DNA of 64,000 nucleotides from Terricaulis silvestris (GTDB taxonomy: Bacteria > Pseudomonadota > Alphaproteobacteria > Caulobacterales > Aquidulcibacteraceae): contig NZ_CP047045.1 of assembly GCF_009792355.1 (NCBI RefSeq), forward strand, positions 3,800,764 to 3,864,763, written 5' to 3'. This document shows positions 41,749-49,453 of this stretch, piece after piece. A program made the translations under genes and the position numbers. Below the pieces are notes generated by a model. The model was not told the DNA's origin. It made no database searches and was given only the letters and a program-made list of their open reading frames with translations. Numbering within the stretch: the stretch's first letter is position 1; each line of letters opens with the position of its first letter.

Positions 41749-42732
41749 ATGTCGAAGAAGCTTAAGGTCGTCGTCACGCGCCGCCTCCCCGATCCGGTGG
41801 AGACGCGGCTCCGCGAATTGTTCGACGCCGAGCTCAATGTCGAAGACAAACCATTCAGCGCCGATGATCTCGTCGCGGCGGTGCAGCGCGCCGACGTGCT
41901 GGTGCCGACAGTGACGGATCGTATCGACGGCCGCGTGCTGTCGCGGGCGGGCGAGCAGTTGCGCTTGATTGCGCAGTTCGGCGCCGGCGTGGACAATATT
42001 GATGTCGCCACCGCCGTGCAGCGCGGCATCACGGTGACGAACACGCCGGGCGTTCTCACCGAAGACACAGCCGACATGACGATGGCGCTCATCCTCGCGG
42101 TGCCGCGCCGGATCGTCGAAGGCGTGAAAGTGATCGAGCGCGACGAGTTCGTCGGCTGGTCGCCAACCTGGATGATGGGCCGTCGCATCTGGGGCAAGCG
42201 GCTTGGCATTATCGGCATGGGACGCATCGGCCAGGCCGTGGCGCGACGGGCGCGCGCGTTCGGCCTGCAGATCCACTATCACAACCGCCGCAAGGTTAGC
42301 CCGCACATCGAGCAGGAGCTTGAGGCGACGTATTGGGACAGCCTCGATCAGATGCTGTCGCGGATGGATATCGTCTCGGTGAACTGCCCGCACACGCCGG
42401 CGACATATCACCTGCTGAGCGCGCGGCGTTTGGCGCTGCTGAAGCCGCACGCTTATGTCGTCAACACCGCGCGGGGCGAAGTGATCGACGAAGCTGCGCT
42501 GGCGCGAATGCTGGAAAAGGGCGAATTGGCGGGCGCGGGGCTCGACGTGTTCGAGCATGAGCCGGCGATCAATCCGAAGCTGAAGAAGCTGACCAACGTC
42601 GTGCTGCTGCCGCACATGGGCTCAGGCACGCTCGAAGGCCGCATCGATATGGGCGAAAAGGTCATCATCAACATCAAGACCTTCGCCGATGGCCACAAAC
42701 CGCCGGATCGCGTCATACCGGCGATGCTGTAA
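41749..42732 (+). CDS. D-2-hydroxyacid dehydrogenase (glyoxylate/hydroxypyruvate reductase type)
   Basis: 327 residues. The NAD-binding motif GIIGMGRIGQAVARRARAFG lies at about 149-168, with HTPATYHLL and LKPHAYVVNTARGEVIDE, and the catalytic His in VLLPHMGSGTLEG at about 289; the Arg of the active site is upstream in VNTARG and the Glu in DVFEHEP. It reduces 2-oxoacids such as glyoxylate or hydroxypyruvate with NAD(P)H. GGAGG precedes the ATG. An exported phosphatase-like gene follows after 18 bases. Confidence 0.92.
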   Translation: MSKKLKVVVTRRLPDPVETRLRELFDAELNVEDKPFSADDLVAAVQRADVLVPTVTDRIDGRVLSRAGEQLRLIAQFGAGVDNIDVATAVQRGITVTNTPGVLTEDTADMTMALILAVPRRIVEGVKVIERDEFVGWSPTWMMGRRIWGKRLGIIGMGRIGQAVARRARAFGLQIHYHNRRKVSPHIEQELEATYWDSLDQMLSRMDIVSVNCPHTPATYHLLSARRLALLKPHAYVVNTARGEVIDEAALARMLEKGELAGAGLDVFEHEPAINPKLKKLTNVVLLPHMGSGTLEGRIDMGEKVIINIKTFADGHKPPDRVIPAML

Positions 42733-42750
42733 ATACAAACGGGGGAAATC

Positions 42751-43764
42751 ATGCGCGGCGTGCTGTTTGCATTGGCGGCGCTTGCTGCGCTGAGTTCGCC
42801 CGCGTTAGCGCAAGAGCCGCCAAAGAATGTTGTCCTCGTCACCATCGACGGTTTGCGCTGGGAAGAGCTCTTCCGCGGCGCCGATCCCGATCTCGTGCGC
42901 GATGCAGAGACGCGTGCGCGTTATGTCGATGTGCCCGATCGCGCCCAAGCGCTTGCGCCGTTCCTTTTGGGCTTCGCGCAAACCGGCGCACTGATCGGCA
43001 ATCGCGACGCGGGATCGTGCGCGCTCGTGAGCAATGACTTCTGGTTCTCGTATCCGGGTTACGCGGAGATGCTTGGCGGCCGGCCCAATCCGCGCGTGCG
43101 CTACAACGCGGCCATTCAGAACGACGACGTCACCGTGCTTGAGCGGTTGATCCGCAGGCCAGAGTTTGCTGACCAAGTGCGCGTGTTTGCGGAGTGGAAC
43201 GCGGTGCCAGCGATCGTCAACACGGAACGCTCGGGCATTCCGGTGTCGCTGCCGCCCGATTACGAGGCGCCGCACGATCCGCAGGTGATGACAGCTGCGC
43301 GCGAGGTGCTCGCCGACCTGCCGCGCGTGACCTGGATCAATCTAGGCGGCACCGACACCAACGCACACGCTGGCCGGTATCCGGACTACCTAGCGTCAGC
43401 CTCCGCGGCGGACGCCTTTCTGAGCGAGCTTTGGACCTCGATTGAAACCAACCCGCGCACGGCAGGGCGGACCACGCTTATCGTCACGACCGATCACGGC
43501 CGAGGCGCCTCCGCGCGCAATCGTTGGCGGGGGCACGGCAGCGGACGCTGGCGGGGCATCGTTGTCCCAGGCCTGCGCCACGTCGGCTCCGACGCGGTGT
43601 GGATCGCGGCTCGCGGCCCCGGCATTGGCGGCGGTTCTTACGGGATGGAAAATTGCGCAACGGTCTCGCAGGTGGCGGCGACGATGCTGCGGAGTATCGA
43701 TTTGGACGAGGAACGCCAGTCCGACATGGCGCCGGCGCTCGACGTTTTCGCGACAGCACCGTGA
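42751..43764 (+). CDS. Exported alkaline-phosphatase-superfamily hydrolase
   Basis: 337 residues with a signal peptide (GVLFALAALAALSSPALA). The metal-binding fold shows VVLVTIDGLRWEELF (first Asp and nucleophile region), GGTDTNAHAGRYPDY (second metal site) and LIVTTDHGRGA (Asp-His), typical of type I phosphodiesterase/nucleotide pyrophosphatase or sulfatase-like enzymes. The nucleophile Thr/Ser of classical alkaline phosphatases is not obvious. It is probably periplasmic and may release phosphate from a nucleotide or similar ester. A GGGGGA site precedes the ATG. Confidence 0.78.
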   Translation: MRGVLFALAALAALSSPALAQEPPKNVVLVTIDGLRWEELFRGADPDLVRDAETRARYVDVPDRAQALAPFLLGFAQTGALIGNRDAGSCALVSNDFWFSYPGYAEMLGGRPNPRVRYNAAIQNDDVTVLERLIRRPEFADQVRVFAEWNAVPAIVNTERSGIPVSLPPDYEAPHDPQVMTAAREVLADLPRVTWINLGGTDTNAHAGRYPDYLASASAADAFLSELWTSIETNPRTAGRTTLIVTTDHGRGASARNRWRGHGSGRWRGIVVPGLRHVGSDAVWIAARGPGIGGGSYGMENCATVSQVAATMLRSIDLDEERQSDMAPALDVFATAP

Positions 43765-43822
43765 CATTCCCCAACGGTGCGAAAACGGACCTTCGCGCGT
43801 CGTTTACAACGCCGTAACCTCG

Positions 43823-43836
43823 GTTCGGTTCCGAAC
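43823..43836. promoter_or_regulatory. Palindrome upstream of the OmpA-family gene
   Basis: GTTCGG-TT-CCGAAC is a perfect 14-base inverted repeat 92-105 bases before the ompA-like start. It may be an operator or may only be part of a leader fold. Confidence 0.3.
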
Positions 43837-43928
43837 AAAAATCGTTTAACGGCGCACGTTTCGAGGCGTACAAGGTGGTATCCGGGGTCGGCAAGAAAGC
43901 CCGCTCTCGCGAACCCAAGGGGACTGCC

Positions 43929-44978
43929 ATGATCAAGAACCTAAAGCGCACGCTCGCGCTCGCCGCATTGATGGCGGGAGCAGGCGGCGCGGCGCACGCG
44001 ACCGAAGGCTGGTATGGGCGCGCCGATGCCGGCTATTCCGTCGGCGGCGATCTCGATGTCGACCAAGCGACCGAGGCGTTCGATCTCGAAAACAACTGGA
44101 TGGGAAGCGTGGGGCTAGGCTACGCGCTCCACAACAGCGGCTTCCGTTTTGAGGGTGAACTTGCGTACCGCGACAATGATCTCGAAGAAAACCCGCCGGC
44201 GCTGACCGAAGGCGAGGTGCAGGCGACGTCTCTGATGTTCAACGCCTACTACGATTTCAACCGCGGCGGCCGTTACGAGCCGTATGTCGGAATCGGCGTC
44301 GGCGCCGCGCAGCTTGAAGCGCAAGCGCTTTTCAACGGCGCCAACGATCAGTTCGACGAAGAGGACACTGTCGCCGCGTATCAGGCCATGGCGGGCGTCG
44401 CCATCGGCCTCAGCGAACGGCTCGATCTCGACATCGGTTATCGCTATTTCGTAGCGCCGGATGCCGAGTTCGACGGCCTGCAAGACAGCGTGGTGCCAAC
44501 CACGTACGCCGCTGACTACACGCACCAAGCCGTGACTGTCGGACTGCGCTACCAGTTCGGCGCCGCGGCAGCTCCGCCGCCACCGCCGCCACCCCCGGCC
44601 CCGCCGCCAGCGCCACCGCCGCCGCCGCAAGCGGTCTGCCCGGCTGCGGACTTCGTGGTGTACTTCGAGTGGGATCGCTCGAACTTGAACCAAGCTGCTC
44701 TCGAAACCATTGACGCCGCAGTCAACCGCGCCCGTCAGTGCAACATCGGCGGCATCGTGGTTGTCGGCCACACCGATACGTCAGGCTCGACAGCGTACAA
44801 TGCGGGCCTGTCGGAACGGCGTGCCGGCGTGGTGCGCGAGGCTCTCGTGGCGCGTGGCATCGCGACGGGTTCGATCCGTTCGGAAGCGCGCGGTGAAACC
44901 GACCTCGCCCGTGCGACGCGCGACGGCGTGCGTGAGCCGCTCAACCGCCGCACCGCGGTGACGATCAGCTTCCGCTAA
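43929..44978 (+). CDS. OmpA family outer-membrane protein
   Basis: 349 residues from the ATG at 43929 with AAGGGGA upstream. A signal peptide (LKRTLALAALMAGAGGAAHA) is followed by an eight-stranded beta-barrel (GWYGRADAGYSVGG ... GYRYFVAPDAEFDGLQD ... VTVGLRYQFG, about 25-205), a Pro/Ala-only linker at about 218-236, and the OmpA C-terminal peptidoglycan-binding domain (VVYFEWDRSNLNQAALETID; VVGHTDTSGSTAYNAGLSERRA). It anchors the outer membrane to the cell wall. A strong terminator follows. Confidence 0.93.
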   Translation: MIKNLKRTLALAALMAGAGGAAHATEGWYGRADAGYSVGGDLDVDQATEAFDLENNWMGSVGLGYALHNSGFRFEGELAYRDNDLEENPPALTEGEVQATSLMFNAYYDFNRGGRYEPYVGIGVGAAQLEAQALFNGANDQFDEEDTVAAYQAMAGVAIGLSERLDLDIGYRYFVAPDAEFDGLQDSVVPTTYAADYTHQAVTVGLRYQFGAAAAPPPPPPPPAPPPAPPPPPQAVCPAADFVVYFEWDRSNLNQAALETIDAAVNRARQCNIGGIVVVGHTDTSGSTAYNAGLSERRAGVVREALVARGIATGSIRSEARGETDLARATRDGVREPLNRRTAVTISFR

Positions 44979-45004
44979 TCGCCCATCCACGGCTGAACTA
45001 AGCG

Positions 45005-45034
45005 AACGGGCCCGGAGCAATCCGGGCCCGTTTT
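45005..45034 (+). terminator. Rho-independent terminator after the OmpA gene
   Basis: ACGGGCCCGGA (45006-45016) pairs perfectly with TCCGGGCCCGT (45021-45031) around GCAA and runs into TTTT. It separates the convergent OmpA and TonB-receptor genes. Confidence 0.9.
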
Positions 45035-45039
45035 GTTTG

Positions 45040-47040
45040 CTAGAATTCTGTCGTCAGCGTCAGCCGCACGTTGCGGCCCGGGAGCGGGAGTTCGTCCTTC
45101 AGGAACGAGCTGTGCACACGGCCAAGTTCATCGGTGAGATTGCGGCCATCGAGACGGATCGTCCACGCGCCGTCCTCCCCTTGCGGCCGGAAGGCAAAGC
45201 TGGCGTTGAGGAAGGTGTAGCCGTCCGTCGCCGTTTCGAACGCCGCGAGGCGATCCTGCTCTGCGGTGTCGACGATCGCGACACGCCCCGTCCAGTTCGG
45301 GTTCTCCGCTTCAAGACCAAGCGTGAGCGCCTGCGGCGGAATGCGCGGTGGGTGACCGCCATCGTCGAAATCGGCGCGGACGAGATCGAGTGCGGCTTCG
45401 CCAGTGAACGTGAAACCCGCTGCCTCGAACAGGCGCGCCGCGACGGAGATTTCACCGCCGCTGAACGTCGCGTCCTGCTGCGTGAAGGTGAACACAGGTA
45501 GGATGTTGTCGGCGCCGGCAGGCGCCGATCCTTCGTCTGGTGCGAAGCCGCTGGTGTCGTTGTCCTCGTCGATCCACCAGACGTCGCCGCGCTCCACCAG
45601 TGCGATATAATCCTCGAAGCCGATGCGGAAGAGATTGATCTCGAACCGCACTGGCCCGCTGTCATAACGAAGCGAGCCTTCGATGGAGAGCGCGGTCTCC
45701 TGACCGATGTCGGGATCGCCGATTTCAAAGTTGGCGGTGGCGAGGTGAGGGCCTTCGGCGAAGAGCTCGATCCCCGTCGGCGCGCGCTCGGTGTGCGCGA
45801 TTGTGGCGCCGGCGAACCAGTTCTGCGCGGGACGGAAAAATATCCCCGCTGAGGCGCTTACATTGTCGAACTCGCGTGCGCCGTTGGTTTCGTTGTCGAT
45901 TTCACGACGCTCGAACCGGAAGCCACCTTCGAGCCCCCACCGCCCGAGGTCGTAGCGCTCGACGGCGAAGACACCAAGATCTTGGGTGTTCGTCGGTGTG
46001 ATGAAGGCTTCGTCGCCTTCGGCGGCGAAGTCGACGTCAGTGGCCTGCAGGCCGATCGCGCCTCGCAGCTGGTCGCCGCCGTGATGCGCTTCGACGCGCG
46101 CCTCCCAGCCCTCGCTGGTGAAGCGGGTGCCGGCTTCGCCGCTGCCTTCAAACTCGGTGTGTTCGTAGTCGGACGTCTGCGCACCCCAATCGAGGCGATC
46201 GAACGGACCCGCATCGATGCGGATATCGCCGCGGGTTTCGATGCGGGTTTGCTCCATCTCGATGTGCCCACCGGGTTCGCCGACGCCTTCAGGCAGCAGG
46301 CCATAATTGTCCTCGGTGCGTTTGATGGCGACGCCGCCGAAGCCCCAGTCCTGCGCCAGCGATGCCCCAACGGCGTAGGTGCGAAGATCTGTCCATGAGT
46401 TTGGCGCTTCGCCGATGGGAGTGTCGTAATTGTTGGTATCGCGCGATGCTGCACTCAGGAGGATCGAGACGTCGCCAAGGCCGAAGCCGAGATTGCCGTT
46501 GGCTTGCGTGCCTTCGTCGACGCTGGAGTAGCCGGCGAGGCCGTTGAAGGTCACGCCATCGATCGCGCGGGTTGGGATCGATTGGTCGATCACGTTGACG
46601 ACGCCGCCAATGGCGTTGCCGCCGTAGGCGAGCGCGGCCGCGCCGCGCAGTATTTCGATGCGCTCGGCGTCGAGGCCGTCAGCCGTGACCGCGTGATCGG
46701 GAGAGGCGGTGGAAGCGTCGATCGCGCCGATGCCGTTTTGCAACACGCGGACGCGGTCTTCGCCAAGGCCGCGGATGATGGGCCGGCTCGCGCCTGCGCC
46801 GAAGAACGTGGTGGAGATACCCGGCGTGGCGTCGAGTGTATCGCCAAGGCCGCCGTTGAGCTGCTCGATGATATCTTCGCGGCGCAGCACCTCGGCGCCT
46901 TGGAGGCTTTCGATGCGCGAGCCTTCGAGTGGCGCGGTGACGACGATTTCGGGTTCGTCATCGGTTCGTTGGGCGAATGCGGTGACAGGAAATAGTGCGG
47001 TCGCGGCGGCGAGCGCGCGCAGGGATACGGAGAATTTCAT
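45040..47040 (-). CDS. TonB-dependent receptor, ZnuD-like
   Basis: 666 residues with a signal peptide (LRALAAATALFPVTAFA), a TonB-box region (EIVVTAPLEGSR), a plug domain, and a 22-stranded barrel ending in LTLTTEF. The plug has GAGASRPIIRGLGEDRVRVLQNG and SPDHAVTADGLDAERIEILRG, closely like the zinc receptor ZnuD (from memory). It is the second gene of an operon with a small His-containing exported protein, behind a Zur-like palindrome, so zinc-regulated zinc or metallophore import is the best hypothesis. Substrate unproven. Confidence 0.85.
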   Translation of the reverse strand: MKFSVSLRALAAATALFPVTAFAQRTDDEPEIVVTAPLEGSRIESLQGAEVLRREDIIEQLNGGLGDTLDATPGISTTFFGAGASRPIIRGLGEDRVRVLQNGIGAIDASTASPDHAVTADGLDAERIEILRGAAALAYGGNAIGGVVNVIDQSIPTRAIDGVTFNGLAGYSSVDEGTQANGNLGFGLGDVSILLSAASRDTNNYDTPIGEAPNSWTDLRTYAVGASLAQDWGFGGVAIKRTEDNYGLLPEGVGEPGGHIEMEQTRIETRGDIRIDAGPFDRLDWGAQTSDYEHTEFEGSGEAGTRFTSEGWEARVEAHHGGDQLRGAIGLQATDVDFAAEGDEAFITPTNTQDLGVFAVERYDLGRWGLEGGFRFERREIDNETNGAREFDNVSASAGIFFRPAQNWFAGATIAHTERAPTGIELFAEGPHLATANFEIGDPDIGQETALSIEGSLRYDSGPVRFEINLFRIGFEDYIALVERGDVWWIDEDNDTSGFAPDEGSAPAGADNILPVFTFTQQDATFSGGEISVAARLFEAAGFTFTGEAALDLVRADFDDGGHPPRIPPQALTLGLEAENPNWTGRVAIVDTAEQDRLAAFETATDGYTFLNASFAFRPQGEDGAWTIRLDGRNLTDELGRVHSSFLKDELPLPGRNVRLTLTTEF

Positions 47041-47064
47041 GACGTGCCTCTAAGCGTGATGGGA

Positions 47065-47083
47065 GCGCGCGTGAGACGCGCGC
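47065..47083. promoter_or_regulatory. Intercistronic hairpin before the ZnuD-like receptor
   Basis: GCGCGCGT (47065-47072) and ACGCGCGC (47076-47083) form a perfect eight-pair stem with a three-base loop, 25 bases upstream of the receptor start on the minus strand. It could attenuate or stabilise the downstream part of the operon transcript. Confidence 0.35.
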
Positions 47084-47119
47084 AGTCAGGCGCTCACGAT
47101 GGGCGAGCGCGTTCGGTGC

Positions 47120-47503
47120 TTAGGCGGCGATAGGTGGTGCGCGGCTTTGCCAGGAGTGCGTTACGGCGCGGGGCGCGAGGCGGATCGCAACGGCCGCAGC
47201 TTCGTTGGCGCCGACGGTGTGGGCTGCGAGCGCACGCGACACCGTTAGTGTCGTGTGGCAGGTGCTAGTGACGATGTCGCAGATCCTGGCTTTGTCATCG
47301 GCGTCGGAAACGTGAACAGCGCCATCGGTGTCGCCGGCGGTGCGCTCGTGAGCAGCGACTGTCAGGACGCCCGAGGCGTGGATGTGGGTTTGAACCGCGA
47401 ACGCTTGCAGGAAAACCGCGAGCATGGCGGCGAACACAAACGCCATCCGCGCGCCGGATCGGCGCGGGCGGGCGTGAGCATCGCTTCTGCGGGTCTCTGT
47501 CAT
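47120..47503 (-). CDS. Small exported hypothetical protein upstream of the ZnuD-like receptor
   Basis: 127 residues from the ATG at 47503; the frame continues further upstream but that part is Arg-rich and antisense to the glucosidase. After a basic N terminus (TETRRSDAHARPRRSGAR) there is one hydrophobic segment (MAFVFAAMLAVFLQAFAV) followed directly by QTHIH, resembling DUF2946-like proteins near metal-related TonB receptors. Two Cys (RICDIVTSTCHTT) could ligate metal or form a disulfide. Probably anchored in the inner membrane facing the periplasm; function unknown. Confidence 0.55.
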   Translation of the reverse strand: MTETRRSDAHARPRRSGARMAFVFAAMLAVFLQAFAVQTHIHASGVLTVAAHERTAGDTDGAVHVSDADDKARICDIVTSTCHTTLTVSRALAAHTVGANEAAAVAIRLAPRAVTHSWQSRAPPIAA

Positions 47504-47514
47504 CGCGAAGCAGA

Positions 47515-47529
47515 CGTTACAGTGTAACG
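47515..47529. promoter_or_regulatory. 15-bp perfect palindrome, probable Zur-type operator
   Basis: CGTTACAGTGTAACG is a perfect dyad 12 bases upstream of the small exported protein gene. Zur and related Fur-family sites in alphaproteobacteria have GTTA(T/C)-N3-(A/G)TAAC cores, and the downstream receptor is ZnuD-like, so zinc-dependent repression is likely. The exact regulator cannot be told from sequence alone. Confidence 0.55.
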
Positions 47530-47553
47530 CCGCCGCTTGACTAGCCCGTTCGC

Positions 47554-49122
47554 TCAGATTGCGATGAACGCAGCGGAATAGCCGCCGAGCGACACGCCCC
47601 CCGGCTGCTCGGCGACCTCGCCGACCGCGAGCTGGAGTGCCCCGGACGCGGGCCGCAGCACGGTGTCTGGCCCGAGATTGAAGAGGCACAGCACGCGCGC
47701 GTCGTCGATGCGCCGCTCAAACGCCAGCACCGGTTCCGGGGCATCAAGCGCGAAGAACGCGCCTTCGGCAAGCGCCACGCTGTTGCGGCGAAAGGCAATC
47801 ATCTTGCGCGTGAAGGCAAGCATGGAATCGTCGCCCGTTTGCGCATCGACCGAGAGTGCGCGATGGCTCGGGTCGAGCGGAAGCCAAGCGTCGGTGGCCT
47901 GCGTGAAGCCCGCCATGTTCGCATCGCGCGACCACGGCATCGGCGTACGCGCACCGTCGCGGCCAATGCCCGATGGCCAAAACGCAATCGCCTCCGGATC
48001 GCGCAAGCGTTCCAGCGGCACGTCGGCGTGTGGCAAGCCAAGTTCATCGCCTTGATATAAAAAAGCCGTGCCGCGCAGGGAGAGCAACAGCGCAAGCATG
48101 AGCTTGGTGCGTTGCGGATCGTTGTCCGCGAGGCGCGTGGGGAAGCGGACGACATCGTGGTTTGACAGTGACCATGACGGCCATCCCTCGGCGCCCTCCC
48201 ACTGATCCATAGCGTCCTTGATGACGGTGGGCGTCAGCGCGCGCTGGCGCAACAGGAAGAACGAATAGGCTGTGTGGAGGCGGTCTGGACCATCCGTGTA
48301 GTCGCGCTGCACCTTGAGTGGCTCTTCATCCTCGATCTCGCCCACCGCTATCGCGCCGTACTGATCAAGCAGCGCGCGCAGACGCGCGACGAACTGAAGC
48401 GTTTCCGGTTGCGTGCGATCGTAGAGGTGGCGCTGGAACTGATGTGGACGCGGCGGCGCACGTTTCAGCGTCGTGATCGGCGGATTGTCGCGCAGCTGCG
48501 CGTCGTGGGTGAAGAAGTTTACGACATCGAGCCTGAAGCCATCGACGCCACGCTCGAGCCAAAAGCGTGCAACATCCAGCAATGCGTCCTGCACAGCGGG
48601 GTTACGCACATTGAGATCGGGCTGCTCCGGCAGGAAGTTGTGCAGATAGTATTGTCGCCGCCGCGCGTCCCAGGTCCAAGCGCAGCCGCCGAACATGGCT
48701 TGCCAATTGTTTGGCGGCGATCCATCGGCCTTCGCATCGGCCCAGACGTACCAATCTGCGCGCGGGCCATCGCGGCTGGCGCGACTTTTGGCGAACCATG
48801 CGTGCTGATCGGACGAATGCGACCAGACTTGATCGATGATCACTTTGAGCCCGAGCTCATGCGCGCGCTCGATCAGCGCATCGGCGTCGGCGAGCGAGCC
48901 GAACAGCGGATCGACGGCGCAATAACCGCTTACGTCGTAGCCGTAGTCCTTCATCGGCGAGCGAAAGAACGGCGAAAGCCAGATGGCGTCGACGCCAAGC
49001 GATGCGATGTGACCCAGCTTCGCGATCGCACCGCGAAGATCGCCAACGCCGTCGCCGTCAGAGTCGCAGAACGAGCGCGGGTAGATTTGGTAGATCACCG
49101 CGCCGCGCAGCCAATCAGTCAT
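47554..49122 (-). CDS. GH13 alpha-glucosidase (oligo-1,6-/alpha-1,4-glucosidase type)
   Basis: 522 residues. The TIM barrel begins LRGAVIYQIYPRSFCDSDGDGVGDLRG; conserved regions are the KVIIDQVWSHSSDQH block (region I), GFRLDVVNFF with the nucleophile Asp (II), AVGEIEDEE with the acid/base Glu (III) and LSNHDVVRFPT (IV). The Asp-rich calcium-like segment near the N terminus fits bacterial alpha-glucosidases. No signal peptide, so it works in the cytoplasm on imported maltodextrin-type sugars. It stands alone, without the usual maltose transporter genes beside it. Confidence 0.92.
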   Translation of the reverse strand: MTDWLRGAVIYQIYPRSFCDSDGDGVGDLRGAIAKLGHIASLGVDAIWLSPFFRSPMKDYGYDVSGYCAVDPLFGSLADADALIERAHELGLKVIIDQVWSHSSDQHAWFAKSRASRDGPRADWYVWADAKADGSPPNNWQAMFGGCAWTWDARRRQYYLHNFLPEQPDLNVRNPAVQDALLDVARFWLERGVDGFRLDVVNFFTHDAQLRDNPPITTLKRAPPRPHQFQRHLYDRTQPETLQFVARLRALLDQYGAIAVGEIEDEEPLKVQRDYTDGPDRLHTAYSFFLLRQRALTPTVIKDAMDQWEGAEGWPSWSLSNHDVVRFPTRLADNDPQRTKLMLALLLSLRGTAFLYQGDELGLPHADVPLERLRDPEAIAFWPSGIGRDGARTPMPWSRDANMAGFTQATDAWLPLDPSHRALSVDAQTGDDSMLAFTRKMIAFRRNSVALAEGAFFALDAPEPVLAFERRIDDARVLCLFNLGPDTVLRPASGALQLAVGEVAEQPGGVSLGGYSAAFIAI

Positions 49123-49160
49123 GTGCTAGCCATGGCCGAGGTCGCGGCGCGGTGCAACTG

Positions 49161-49361
49161 TCAGCCGAGGCTTGTGATCCAGTGATCGACGTGGCGCTCG
49201 GCAAGGTCGCGCTCGATGCCGTACCGCGACTGCACGCAGCCGACGAGCGCGTTGCGGCCGGTTTGGGCGAGGCTGAGGTCCTCGTCCGTCAACCGTCCCC
49301 AGCGGTCTTGCATATGGCTGCTATAACGTTCCCAATCTGCTTTGATGGACTCCCAATTCAT
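49161..49361 (-). CDS. CsbD family stress-response protein
   Basis: 66 residues from the ATG at 49361 with a GGAGG site; the longer frame to 49904 belongs to the antisense of phoD and is not coding. The pattern MNWESIKADWERYSSHMQDRWGRLTDEDL is CsbD-like (NWEQIKGKWKQLKGKAKEQWGKLTDDDL). CsbD proteins are small, abundant general-stress proteins of unknown activity. Located between the glucosidase and phoD. Confidence 0.85.
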   Translation of the reverse strand: MNWESIKADWERYSSHMQDRWGRLTDEDLSLAQTGRNALVGCVQSRYGIERDLAERHVDHWITSLG

Positions 49362-49453
49362 GAAAGCGCCTCCGCAACGCGCTTCTGCCCCAGCGCGTGA
49401 AAACGGCCGAGGCTGAGTCGCGTTCCGTGAAACGCCGGCCATGTTGTGGAGAG

